A stretch of 64,000 nt of DNA from CAWGJC01 sp965276665 (lineage in GTDB: Bacteria; Pseudomonadota; Alphaproteobacteria; Acetobacterales; Acetobacteraceae), in the NCBI GenBank assembly GCA_965276665.1, contig OZ255620.1:1426001-1490000 (forward strand), read 5' to 3'. Positions 50,483 through 58,115 of the stretch are shown piece by piece; the stretch's first letter is position 1, and every line of letters begins with the position of its first letter. Position numbers and translations under genes: made by a program. A model generated the notes under the pieces. It ran no database searches. It had not been told where the DNA came from and saw only the letters and a program-made list of their open reading frames with translations.

Positions 50483-52291
50483 TCAGTAGACGCGCTTCTT
50501 CGGCGGGAACACGGAGACTTCGTTGGTGAGCGTGCGCATCACCACCGGGCGGTAGCCGAGCGAGACATGGCCGCCCTCGTCGCACCAGGCCAGCGTGTGC
50601 TGCATCCAGTTCTGGTCGTCGCGGTCGGGAAAATCGTCATGCGCATGCGCGCCGCGGCTCTCGTGCCGGTTCTCCGCGCCGACGATAGTGCAGAGCGCGT
50701 TGCCCATCAGATTCTGCAATTCCAGCGCCTCGACGAGGTCGCTGTTCCAGATCATGCCGCGATCGGTCACCGACATGTCGGCGAGTCCCTGCCAGAGCGC
50801 CTGCATCTTGTCGACGCCCTGACGCAGCGTGTCGCTGTTGCGGAACACCGCGGCGTGGGCCTGCATCGCGCGCTGCATGTCCTCGCGCAGCTTGGCGACG
50901 CGGGTGCCGCCGGAGGCGTGGCGGGCGCGATCGAGCCGGTCGAGCGAGTTCTCGCCGGCCTTGGGCGGCAGCGGCGCCTGCGAGGCGCCCGGCTTGATGG
51001 TCTCGGACGCGCGATGCGCGGCGGCGCGGCCGAACACCACCAGGTCGAGCAGCGAGTTGGTGCCGAGCCGGTTCGCGCCGTGCACCGAGACGCAGGCCGC
51101 CTCGCCCACCGCCATCAGCCCGGGGATCACCGCATCCGGGTTCTCGGCGGTCGGGGACAGCACCTCGCCGTGATAATTCGTGGGGATGCCGCCCATGTTG
51201 TAGTGCACGGTCGGCAGCACCGGGATCGGCTCCTTCGTCACCTCGACGCCGGCGAAGACGCGCGCCGTCTCGGAAATGCCGGGCAGCCGCTCGTGCAGGA
51301 TGTCGGCGCCGAGATGCTCGAGATGCAGCAGGATGTGATCCTTGTTCGGACCGCAGCCGCGCCCCTCGTTGATCTCAATCGTCATCGAGCGGGAGACCAC
51401 GTCGCGGCTCGCAAGATCCTTGGCGGTGGGCGCGTAGCGCTCCATGAACCGCTCGCCCTCGCTGTTGGTGACGTAGCCGCCCTCGCCGCGCGCGCCCTCG
51501 GTGATCAGGCAGCCGGCGGGGAAGATGCCGGTGGGGTGGAACTGCACGAATTCCATGTCCTGCACCGGCAGCCCGGCGCGCAGCGCCATGCCGCTGCCAT
51601 CACCCGTGCAGGTATGCGCCGAGGTGCAGCTCTGATAGGCGCGGCCATAGCCGCCGGTCGCCAGAACCACGGTCTGCGCGCGGAAGCGGTGGAGGGTGCC
51701 GTCATCGAGGTTCCACGCCATCACGCCGCGGCAGGCGCCCTCATCCATGATGAGGTCGAGGGCGAAATATTCGACGAAGAACTCGGCGTCGTGCTTCAGG
51801 CTCTGCTGGTAGAGCGTGTGCAGGATGGCATGCCCGGTGCGATCGGCGGCGGCGCAGGCGCGCATCGCCGGGGTCTTGCCGTAATCCTTCATATGGCCGC
51901 CGAAGGGGCGCTGGTAAATGCGGCCATCCTCGGTGCGGCTGAACGGCACGCCGAAATGCTCGAGCTCGTAGACGGCCGGGATCGCTTCGCGGCACATATA
52001 CTCGATCGCATCCTGGTCGCCGAGCCAGTCCGACCCCTTCACGGTGTCGTACATATGCCAGCGCCAGTCATCCTCGCCCATATTGCCGAGCGCGGCGCCG
52101 ATGCCGCCCTGCGCCGCGACGGTATGGCTGCGGGTCGGGAACACTTTCGTGATGCAGGCGGTCTTGAGACCGGCCGCCGTCATGCCGAGCGTCGCCCGCA
52201 GCCCGGCGCCGCCGGCGCCGACCACCACAACGTCATAGGTGTGATCGGTGACATCATAGGCCCGGCTCGAGGGCATCGTGATCGCGTTCAT
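50483..52291 (-). CDS. sdhA: Succinate dehydrogenase flavoprotein subunit
   Basis: This 602-residue catalytic subunit oxidises succinate to fumarate. The FAD-binding VVVVGAGGAGLRATLGM, the covalent-FAD histidine in TRSHTVAAQGGIGAALGN, the substrate motif FHPTGIFPAGCLITEGARGEGG (in parts) and the active-site Arg region HYNMGGIPTN are all visible. ATG 52291 is chosen because MNAITMPSSRAYDVTDH leads directly into the flavin fold. sdhD ends 41 bases upstream. Confidence 0.97.
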   Translation of the reverse strand: MNAITMPSSRAYDVTDHTYDVVVVGAGGAGLRATLGMTAAGLKTACITKVFPTRSHTVAAQGGIGAALGNMGEDDWRWHMYDTVKGSDWLGDQDAIEYMCREAIPAVYELEHFGVPFSRTEDGRIYQRPFGGHMKDYGKTPAMRACAAADRTGHAILHTLYQQSLKHDAEFFVEYFALDLIMDEGACRGVMAWNLDDGTLHRFRAQTVVLATGGYGRAYQSCTSAHTCTGDGSGMALRAGLPVQDMEFVQFHPTGIFPAGCLITEGARGEGGYVTNSEGERFMERYAPTAKDLASRDVVSRSMTIEINEGRGCGPNKDHILLHLEHLGADILHERLPGISETARVFAGVEVTKEPIPVLPTVHYNMGGIPTNYHGEVLSPTAENPDAVIPGLMAVGEAACVSVHGANRLGTNSLLDLVVFGRAAAHRASETIKPGASQAPLPPKAGENSLDRLDRARHASGGTRVAKLREDMQRAMQAHAAVFRNSDTLRQGVDKMQALWQGLADMSVTDRGMIWNSDLVEALELQNLMGNALCTIVGAENRHESRGAHAHDDFPDRDDQNWMQHTLAWCDEGGHVSLGYRPVVMRTLTNEVSVFPPKKRVY

Positions 52292-52332
52292 CCTGTTCCC
52301 TCGCGATGCTGTGCCCCGGATCGACCGGCGCC

Positions 52333-52740
52333 TCAGAATCCCATGTGCAGCACGGCGGCGAACGCCGCCAACCCCAGCAGCCACGCCACCGCCTTGATCA
52401 GCAGCAGCGAAACCGTCTTTGCCGCCTCGGCATGCACGTAATCCTCGACGACCACCTGCAGGCCATGCGCCATATGCACGAAGGTGGAGATCACCAGCGC
52501 AAGCAGCAAGACCGTGTTGATCGGGTTGGCCGCCCAGAGCAGCACGCCGGCCCGCGGCGTCCCCAGCATTCCGAGCACCGAGACCACGAACCAGATGGTC
52601 AGCGGCACCAGCGCGATCGAGGTGACGCGCTCGATCCACCAGGCATGCACGCCGGAGCGCGCGGCCCCCAGCCCTCGCATCTGGGCGAGCTGGCTCCGCC
52701 GGACATCGATGCGCGGGGCGCGGGCTTCGTTCGTCGCCAT
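52333..52740 (-). CDS. sdhD: Succinate dehydrogenase membrane anchor subunit
   Basis: This 135-residue inner-membrane subunit has three predicted helices (about 42-62, 70-92, 108-132). The heme/quinone-site region VISTFVHMAHGLQVVVEDYVH carries the heme-ligand His candidates. RSGVHAWWIERVTSIALVPL is typical of alphaproteobacterial SdhD. It starts at ATG 52740, five bases after the sdhC stop, and is followed by sdhA. The identity rests on the operon context as much as on its own sequence. Confidence 0.93.
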   Translation of the reverse strand: MATNEARAPRIDVRRSQLAQMRGLGAARSGVHAWWIERVTSIALVPLTIWFVVSVLGMLGTPRAGVLLWAANPINTVLLLALVISTFVHMAHGLQVVVEDYVHAEAAKTVSLLLIKAVAWLLGLAAFAAVLHMGF

Positions 52741-52745
52741 GCCGC

Positions 52746-53180
52746 TCAGCCCCAGGCCGCCAGGCCGACGATCCAGATCAGGACCGTCAACACCGCGGTG
52801 CAGACCAGCACCACCCAGCCGCTCGCGTGGAATTGCGGGATGCTGAACCCGTACCCCGCATCCCAGGCGAGATGCCGGATGCCCGCGAGGAAGTGATAGC
52901 AGAGCGCCACCGTCCAGCCGAACAGCAGCAGGAGCCCGATCCAGGAACGCAGAAATCCCTGCACCGTGGCGAACGCCCCGTCCGAGCTGGCGGCGGCCAC
53001 CAGCCACCAGACCAGGAGCAGGGTGCCGATGGAAAGCGCGATGCCGGTCACGCGGTGCATGATGGAGAGCACGCTGCTGATCTGCGGGCGGTAGACGCCG
53101 AGATGCGGCGAGAGCGGACGCTTTACCAGCTTGCCCTCGCTGGTCCGGCCCACCATCAGCCCGTCGCGTGTGTCGCTCAT
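52746..53180 (-). CDS. sdhC: Succinate dehydrogenase cytochrome b556 subunit
   Basis: This 144-residue inner-membrane subunit has three helices. The family signature RPLSPHLGVYRPQISSVLSI and MHRVTGIALS is clear, and the heme-ligand His lies in CYHFLAGIRHLAWD. It starts at ATG 53180, giving MSDTRDGLMVGRTSEGK. It opens the sdhCDAB operon; the promoter should lie in the 90 bp before the repeat at 53271-53345, but I cannot place it. Confidence 0.95.
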   Translation of the reverse strand: MSDTRDGLMVGRTSEGKLVKRPLSPHLGVYRPQISSVLSIMHRVTGIALSIGTLLLVWWLVAAASSDGAFATVQGFLRSWIGLLLLFGWTVALCYHFLAGIRHLAWDAGYGFSIPQFHASGWVVLVCTAVLTVLIWIVGLAAWG

Positions 53181-53270
53181 CCGGCTTGCCGTCCCTGAAG
53201 CCGCAGCGCAATCGCGCTGCAGCATGAACCGTCACGCTCCCTTACGTCACCGGTTCCGCACGGTCAACGC

Positions 53271-53345
53271 GCGCCCTGCGCGAAGCGCCAAGCCGGGTTC
53301 CAAGGGCGACTGCCCTTGGCGGGGTCCAGGGGCAGCGCCCCTGGC
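53271..53345. repeat. Intergenic palindromic repeat, half copy
   Basis: This copy of about 75 bp lies between sdhC (start 53180) and asd (stop 53357). It shows GCGCGAAGCGCCAAGCCGGG, CCAAGGGCGACTGCCCTTGG and CCAGGGGCAGCGCCCCTGG hairpins and lacks the left half of long copies. Its right end is eleven bases from the asd stop codon. Confidence 0.8.
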
Positions 53346-53356
53346 TTTACTTTCCC

Positions 53357-54391
53357 CTAAGCCGCCACCGCCTTCCGCAACAATCCCTGCGAGACCAGCA
53401 CCTCGGCGATCTGCACCGCGTTCAGCGCGGCGCCCTTGCGAAGGTTGTCGGAGACGCACCAGAAGGCGAGGCCGTGCGGCACCGACGGATCCTTGCGGAT
53501 GCGGCTGACGAACACCGCGTCCTCCCCCGCGCATTCGGCCGGCGTGATGAAGCCGCCATCCTCGCGGGTATCGACCACCGCGACGCCCGGCGCCTCGCGC
53601 AGCAGGGCGCGGGCCTCGCTCGCGGTGATCGGGTGCTCGAACTCCACATGCACCGCCTCGCCATGGCCGATGAACACCGGCACGCGGACGCAGGTCGCGA
53701 TCACCTTGATGTCGGGGTCGAGGATCTTCCTCGTCTCGACCACCATCTTCCACTCCTCCTTGGTCGAGCCGTCATCCATGAAGCGGTCGATCTGGGGGAT
53801 GCAGTTGAAGGCGATCTCCTTGGTGAATTGCTGGGGCGTGGTCAGATCGTTGACGAAGCTCGCCTTGGTATGGGTGAACAGCTCGTCCATCCCCTCCTTC
53901 CCGGCGCCGGAGGTCGACTGGTAGGTCGAGACGACCACCCGCTTCACCCTGAACCGGTCGTGCAGCGGCTTGAGCGCCACGACCATCTGGATGGTGCTGC
54001 AATTCGGGTTGGCGATGATCCGGCGCTTGGCGAATTTGCGCAGCGCCTCGGGGTTCACCTCCGGCACCACCAGCGGGACGTCCGGCTCCATCCGGAACTG
54101 GCTCGTATTGTCGATGACGACGCAGCCGGCGGCGGCGGCGCGCGGGGCGTGGATGGCAGAGACCGCGGCGCCGGGGCTGAACAGGCCGATATCCCAACCC
54201 GCGAAGTCGAAATTCTCGAGCCCGCGCACCTTCAGAACCTGTTTTTCGCCGAACGAGACGTCCTGGCCCACGGACCGGCCGGAGGCCAGGGCCACGACCT
54301 CGCTCACCGGGAAATCGCGCTCGGCGAGCGTCTTCAGCAGCTCGCGCCCGACCGCACCCGTCGCGCCGACCACCGCCACCCTGAACGCCAT
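53357..54391 (-). CDS. asd: Aspartate-semialdehyde dehydrogenase
   Basis: This 344-residue NADPH enzyme reduces aspartyl phosphate to the semialdehyde, the branch point to lysine, diaminopimelate, threonine and methionine. The N-terminal VAVVGATGAVGRELLKTL binds NADP. Catalytic Cys131 is in ANPNCSTIQMV and the acid-base His lies in IGHGEAVHVEFE; STYQSTSGAGKEGMDEL is also conserved. It is separated from the upstream M55 peptidase gene (stop 54451) by 59 bases, so it may be read from the peptidase operon as well as from its own promoter. Confidence 0.96.
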   Translation of the reverse strand: MAFRVAVVGATGAVGRELLKTLAERDFPVSEVVALASGRSVGQDVSFGEKQVLKVRGLENFDFAGWDIGLFSPGAAVSAIHAPRAAAAGCVVIDNTSQFRMEPDVPLVVPEVNPEALRKFAKRRIIANPNCSTIQMVVALKPLHDRFRVKRVVVSTYQSTSGAGKEGMDELFTHTKASFVNDLTTPQQFTKEIAFNCIPQIDRFMDDGSTKEEWKMVVETRKILDPDIKVIATCVRVPVFIGHGEAVHVEFEHPITASEARALLREAPGVAVVDTREDGGFITPAECAGEDAVFVSRIRKDPSVPHGLAFWCVSDNLRKGAALNAVQIAEVLVSQGLLRKAVAA

Positions 54392-54450
54392 GACCCAGCC
54401 TCCGTCCGAAACCGGGCAGAGCTAGCGGGAAGGCGGTTCCGCTGCAAGCA

Positions 54451-55269
54451 TCAGCGCAGGAAGGCGGACATGGCCGAGATCGTGTTCATCCAGCCGAGCG
54501 CCGCCGCGACCGTCTCCGGCGCGAAGCCGACCGTGACCGGGGAGAGGCGGCGCGCGACCGGGATGGTCGCCGCGAGGTCGGCGAGCGCCGGGGAGGCGAG
54601 ATCGATCTCCAGCCGGTAGGGCGGCTCGACGATGAAGGGCGGGATGTCGGCGGCGCGCGCGACCGCCTCTGCCGCGGCGGCGCGGATCGCCTCCCTCGCC
54701 CGCGCGGGCGAGAGGGCGCGGGCGGCGCGCTGGCCGAGCGCGTGCTTGACGGCCACCCGCGCCGCGCCGGGAAACAGCGGCCCGCATTCGGCGGCCAGCA
54801 CGTCATCGCCGGACAGCATCAGCACCGGGACGCCGAGGCTGCCGGCATAGGCGCCGTAGATCGTCGCTTCCGCGCAATCCATGCCGTTGAGCCGGATCGC
54901 GCGGAAGCAGAAGCCGTTGGTGGTGTGGGAGAGCACGCCGGGCCGGCCGGCGCCGGCGTGATAGCCGATGCAGAGAACGCCGGCGAAATCCGCCGTAAGG
55001 CCCGCGAACATGTTGAGCGGCTTCGGCTTGCCGAGGATCAACTCGGCGCGCGGGTCGAGCGCCTCGGGCAGCAGATTGATCATCGGGCCATGCGAATCAT
55101 TCACCAGCACGGCCGTCGCGCCGCCGGCGAAGGCGCCGTCGATGGCGGCGCTCGCCTCCTCGGTCATCAGCCGGCGCGCGCGCTCGTATTCCGGGTTGCC
55201 GGGCTGGCCGTGCGACGGGGCGACCACGCCGGCCACGCCCTCGATGTCGGCGGAGATATAGATCTTCAT
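54451..55269 (-). CDS. D-aminopeptidase, M55 (DppA) family
   Basis: This 272-residue zinc peptidase corresponds to Bacillus DppA, which removes N-terminal D-amino acids. The metal site is recognisable: Asp8 and Glu10 in ISADIEGVAGVV, His60 in VNDSHGPMINLLPE and His104 in IGYHAG. The nucleophile region PGVLSHTTNGFCFR and Glu133-type NGMDCAEATIYGAYAG follow. It starts at ATG 55269, four bases inside the preceding peptidase gene. The operon with an oligopeptide importer suggests that it degrades imported D-containing peptides, such as peptidoglycan fragments, in the cytosol. Confidence 0.88.
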   Translation of the reverse strand: MKIYISADIEGVAGVVAPSHGQPGNPEYERARRLMTEEASAAIDGAFAGGATAVLVNDSHGPMINLLPEALDPRAELILGKPKPLNMFAGLTADFAGVLCIGYHAGAGRPGVLSHTTNGFCFRAIRLNGMDCAEATIYGAYAGSLGVPVLMLSGDDVLAAECGPLFPGAARVAVKHALGQRAARALSPARAREAIRAAAAEAVARAADIPPFIVEPPYRLEIDLASPALADLAATIPVARRLSPVTVGFAPETVAAALGWMNTISAMSAFLR

Positions 55270-56276
55270 AGGAACTCCCTGAGAGCCCGGCGGTGGTGCC
55301 CATCCCGGCCGGTCATCGGCGCCGCGGCGGCGAGCGCATCCAGAACCGCTTCCTGCGCGCAATCGGCGACGGCGCGAAAGGCGAGATCTAGCCGCGCCTC
55401 GGCCAGCACGCGCGTCTCCAGCACGTCGCGGCGCGGCGCCTGCGTCACGCGATTTGCAGTGGTGAAGGCGAGCGCGATGTCGCCGCTGCCATGGCCCCAG
55501 ACCGAGCCGCAGCGCGCAAGCCCGACGCCGGCGCGGCGCGCGACGCGGCGCAGTTGCCGGAACTCGAGCGGCAGGTCGGTGGCGAGGATGGTGATCACCG
55601 AACCGGCTTCCGTGTGCGGCGTCACGGCAGGGCCGATCCGCCGTCCGTCCGGGAGGCGGAGATCCCCGGCACGGCCGAAATTCGCCAGCACCAGCGCGCC
55701 GAGGTGAAACGCCCGCCCATCCGCCCGCAGCACGCGGGAGGCGCTGCCGATGCCACCTTTGAGCCCGAAGCAGGACATGCCGGTACCGGCGCCGACCGCG
55801 CCGATGCCGACATCCGCCGACGCCCCGGCGAGCGCCGCCGCCGCGTCCTGCTCCGTCACCGCCAGCACGCGGATATCGCTCAGGAATCCGTCGTTGCATT
55901 CGAGCACCACCGGATTGACCGTCGGCAGGCGCCGGCCGAGCTCCGGGTTGCGCGCCATCGCGTCACGGATCAGCGCGGTCGCGCAGGTGCCGACCGCGAA
56001 GGTGTTGGTGAGCAGGATCGCCGTCTCTATCGCGCCCAGCTCCTCCACCTGCACGAGGCCGGCGCTCTTGCCGAACCCGTTCAGCACATCCGCCGCCGCC
56101 ACCGGCTTGTCGAGAAAGAGATTGTCGCCCGGCGGCAGGATGGCGGTGACGCCGGTGCGGATATCACCGGTGATCAGCGTGCGATGGCCGACGCGCACGC
56201 CCGGCACATCGGCGATGGTGTTGAAGTTGCCGGTCTGCAACTCGCCGCAGCCAAGGCCGAGATCCCGCGCGCGCAT
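55266..56276 (-). CDS. P1-family (DmpA-type) self-processing aminopeptidase
   Basis: This 336-residue N-terminal-nucleophile hydrolase belongs to the DmpA/BapA group. Family motifs are ADVPGVRVGHRTL, LTNTFAVGT, GAVGAGTGMSCFGLKGGIGSASR (in parts) and the processing site EAGSVITILATDLPL. The expected cleavage is between Gly225 and nucleophile Ser226. Asn-containing LANFGRAGDLRLPDG and HGSGDIALAFTTANR are intact. DmpA cleaves N-terminal L- or D-residues, and BapA cleaves beta-peptides. It overlaps both neighbours: one base with the DppC-type permease and four with the M55 gene. Confidence 0.9.
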   Translation of the reverse strand: MRARDLGLGCGELQTGNFNTIADVPGVRVGHRTLITGDIRTGVTAILPPGDNLFLDKPVAAADVLNGFGKSAGLVQVEELGAIETAILLTNTFAVGTCATALIRDAMARNPELGRRLPTVNPVVLECNDGFLSDIRVLAVTEQDAAAALAGASADVGIGAVGAGTGMSCFGLKGGIGSASRVLRADGRAFHLGALVLANFGRAGDLRLPDGRRIGPAVTPHTEAGSVITILATDLPLEFRQLRRVARRAGVGLARCGSVWGHGSGDIALAFTTANRVTQAPRRDVLETRVLAEARLDLAFRAVADCAQEAVLDALAAAAPMTGRDGHHRRALREFL

Positions 56277-57148
56277 CAGCGCAATTTCTGATCGAGCGCG
56301 TCGCGCAGCCCGTCGCCGAGCAGGTTGAAGGCGAGCACGGTGACGAAGATCGCGAGGCCCGGGAAGATCGTCAGATGATCGGCGACGCCGAGATAGCTGC
56401 GACCATCCGCGAGCATCGCGCCCCATTCCGGGCTCGGCGGCTGCGCGCCGAGGCCGATGAAGGAGAGCGAAGCCGCCACCAGGATCGCGGTGCCGACGCG
56501 GAGCGAGACATAGACGATGATCGCCGGCAGCGTGCCCGGAAAGATATGGCGCAGCACCAGCACGCTGCCGCGCACGCCGATGCTGCGCGCCGCCTGCACG
56601 TAGAGCGTCTGCTTGAGCGAGAGCGCGCTGCCGCGCACCAGCCGGGCGAAAACCGGTATGCTGAACACCGCGATCGCGTAGATCGCATTGACGATGCCCG
56701 GGCCGAGCACGGCGACCACGCCGATCGCGAGCAGGATGCCGGGAAAGGCGAGCAGCACGTCGCAGAGGCGCATGATCAGCCCGTCGGCAAACCCGCCGAG
56801 GAAGCCGCTCACCAGGCCGAGCGCCACCCCCGCCGTGCCGCCGAGCGCCACCGAGACGAAACCCACCGCGAGGGAGATGCGGCCGCCCCAGATGATGCGG
56901 CTCAAAATGTCCCGCCCATAGGTGTCGGTGCCGCAGAGATGGATCCAGGACGGGCCGGCGAGAACGTTGTCGTAATCCGGCGCGGACGGATCATATGGCG
57001 CGATCAAGGGTGCCGCGAGCGCGACGAAGAGGATCAGCAGCAGCACGATCCCGCTCGCCAGCGCCAAGCGCCGGCGGCGGAAGCGGCGCCAGAACTCGCC
57101 CCAGGGCGAGCTGATCACCGGCGAGCTGATCACCGGCGAGTCGATCAC
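56276..57148 (-). CDS. ABC permease, DppC/GsiD type
   Basis: This 290-residue inner-membrane subunit has the DppC-type ALAAPLIAPYDPSAPDYDN region and HLCGTDTYGRDILSRIIWGGR (in parts). The EAA loop is LSLKQTLYVQAARSIGVRG, and the end SFIGLGAQPPSPEWGAML, NLLGDGLRDALDQKLR is typical. The N terminus is encoded by a 15-bp tandem repeat (57106-57150) that supplies three in-frame GTG codons (57148, 57133, 57118), any of which could start translation; no ATG is in frame upstream. It pairs with the DppB-type subunit encoded 37 bases upstream. Confidence 0.9.
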   Translation of the reverse strand: MIDSPVISSPVISSPWGEFWRRFRRRRLALASGIVLLLILFVALAAPLIAPYDPSAPDYDNVLAGPSWIHLCGTDTYGRDILSRIIWGGRISLAVGFVSVALGGTAGVALGLVSGFLGGFADGLIMRLCDVLLAFPGILLAIGVVAVLGPGIVNAIYAIAVFSIPVFARLVRGSALSLKQTLYVQAARSIGVRGSVLVLRHIFPGTLPAIIVYVSLRVGTAILVAASLSFIGLGAQPPSPEWGAMLADGRSYLGVADHLTIFPGLAIFVTVLAFNLLGDGLRDALDQKLR

Positions 57149-57150
57149 CG
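57106..57150. repeat. 15-bp tandem repeat at the permease start
   Basis: Three units of GCGAGCTGATCACCG (the third with TC for CT) lie at 57106-57120, 57121-57135 and 57136-57150. On the coding strand each unit encodes a PVISS/PVIDS block and carries one GTG. Copy-number change would shift the start context without breaking frame. Confidence 0.8.
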
Positions 57151-57185
57151 GCGCATCGGCCGCTGGCGATTGGATGCCGGCATGC

Positions 57186-58106
57186 TCATCGCAGCCGGAT
57201 CTCCGGATTGACCACCGCGTAGAGCAAATCGACGACCAGATTGATCAGCACGAATTCCAGCGAGAAAAGCAGGATCTCCGCCTGGATCACCGGATAATCC
57301 CGGTAGCTCACGCTATCCACCAGCAGCCGGCCGAGGCCCGGCCAGGAGAACACCGTCTCGATCACGATGGCGCCGCCCAGCAGCGTGCCGAATTCGAGGC
57401 CGGTGAGCGTGATCACCGGGATCAGCGCGTTGCGCAGCGCGTGGTGCCAGACCACCCGCCGCTCGCGCATGCCCTTGGCGCGCGCGGTGCGCACGTAATC
57501 CTCCGTCGCCACCTCGACGAAGGCGGAGCGGGTGAAGCGCGCCATCACCGCGGCGACGCCGATGCCGAGGGTGAAGGACGGCATGACGAAGCTGCGCCAG
57601 CCGCCATAGCCGCCGGTCGGGAACCAGTGCAGCCGCACGCTGAACAGATCGATCAGCAGCAGGCCGAGCCAGAAGGCGGGAAACGAGATGCCGGAGACCG
57701 CGAGCGCCATCCCCGCCTGGTCGAACCATCGCCCGCGCGCGACGCCCGAGACCACGCCGATCGCGATGCCGGCGGCGGTCGCCCAGATCATCGCGAACAG
57801 GCTGAGCCACAGCGTCGGCATGAAGCGCGTGCCGATCTCGGTCTTCACCGGCTGGCCGGTCTTGATCGAGCGGCCGAAGCTGCCGGTCGCCATGTCGGCG
57901 ACGAAGCGCAGATATTGCACCGGCAGCGGCCGGTCGAGGCCGAGACGCTGGCGGACGGAGTTCACGTCCTGCAAGGTCGCCTCCGGTCCCGCGATCAGCC
58001 GCGCCGGATCGCCCGGCAGCAGGTGCACGAAGCCAAAGGCGAATACCGACACCGCCAGCATCACCGGCACGATCCCCGCGACCCGCCGCAGGAGATAGGC
58101 GAGCAT
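57186..58106 (-). CDS. ABC permease, DppB/GsiC type
   Basis: This 306-residue inner-membrane subunit shows FVHLLPGDPARLIAGPEATLQDVNSVRQRLGLDRPLPVQYL (in parts: LLPGDPARLIAGPEA, LGLDRPLPVQYL), the usual six helices and the EAA loop TEDYVRTARAKGMRERRV. ETVFSWPGLGRLLVDSV is also typical. It starts nine bases after the binding-protein gene stop. With the GsiD-type subunit it would form the membrane pore of a glutathione/oligopeptide importer. Confidence 0.92.
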   Translation of the reverse strand: MLAYLLRRVAGIVPVMLAVSVFAFGFVHLLPGDPARLIAGPEATLQDVNSVRQRLGLDRPLPVQYLRFVADMATGSFGRSIKTGQPVKTEIGTRFMPTLWLSLFAMIWATAAGIAIGVVSGVARGRWFDQAGMALAVSGISFPAFWLGLLLIDLFSVRLHWFPTGGYGGWRSFVMPSFTLGIGVAAVMARFTRSAFVEVATEDYVRTARAKGMRERRVVWHHALRNALIPVITLTGLEFGTLLGGAIVIETVFSWPGLGRLLVDSVSYRDYPVIQAEILLFSLEFVLINLVVDLLYAVVNPEIRLR

Positions 58107-58115
58107 GCGGTCGCG

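Noticed and set aside
50375..52441. Open frame of 688 codons antisense to sdhA/sdhB
   Set aside because: It is a shadow of sdhA and crosses its boundaries; no homology motifs are visible.
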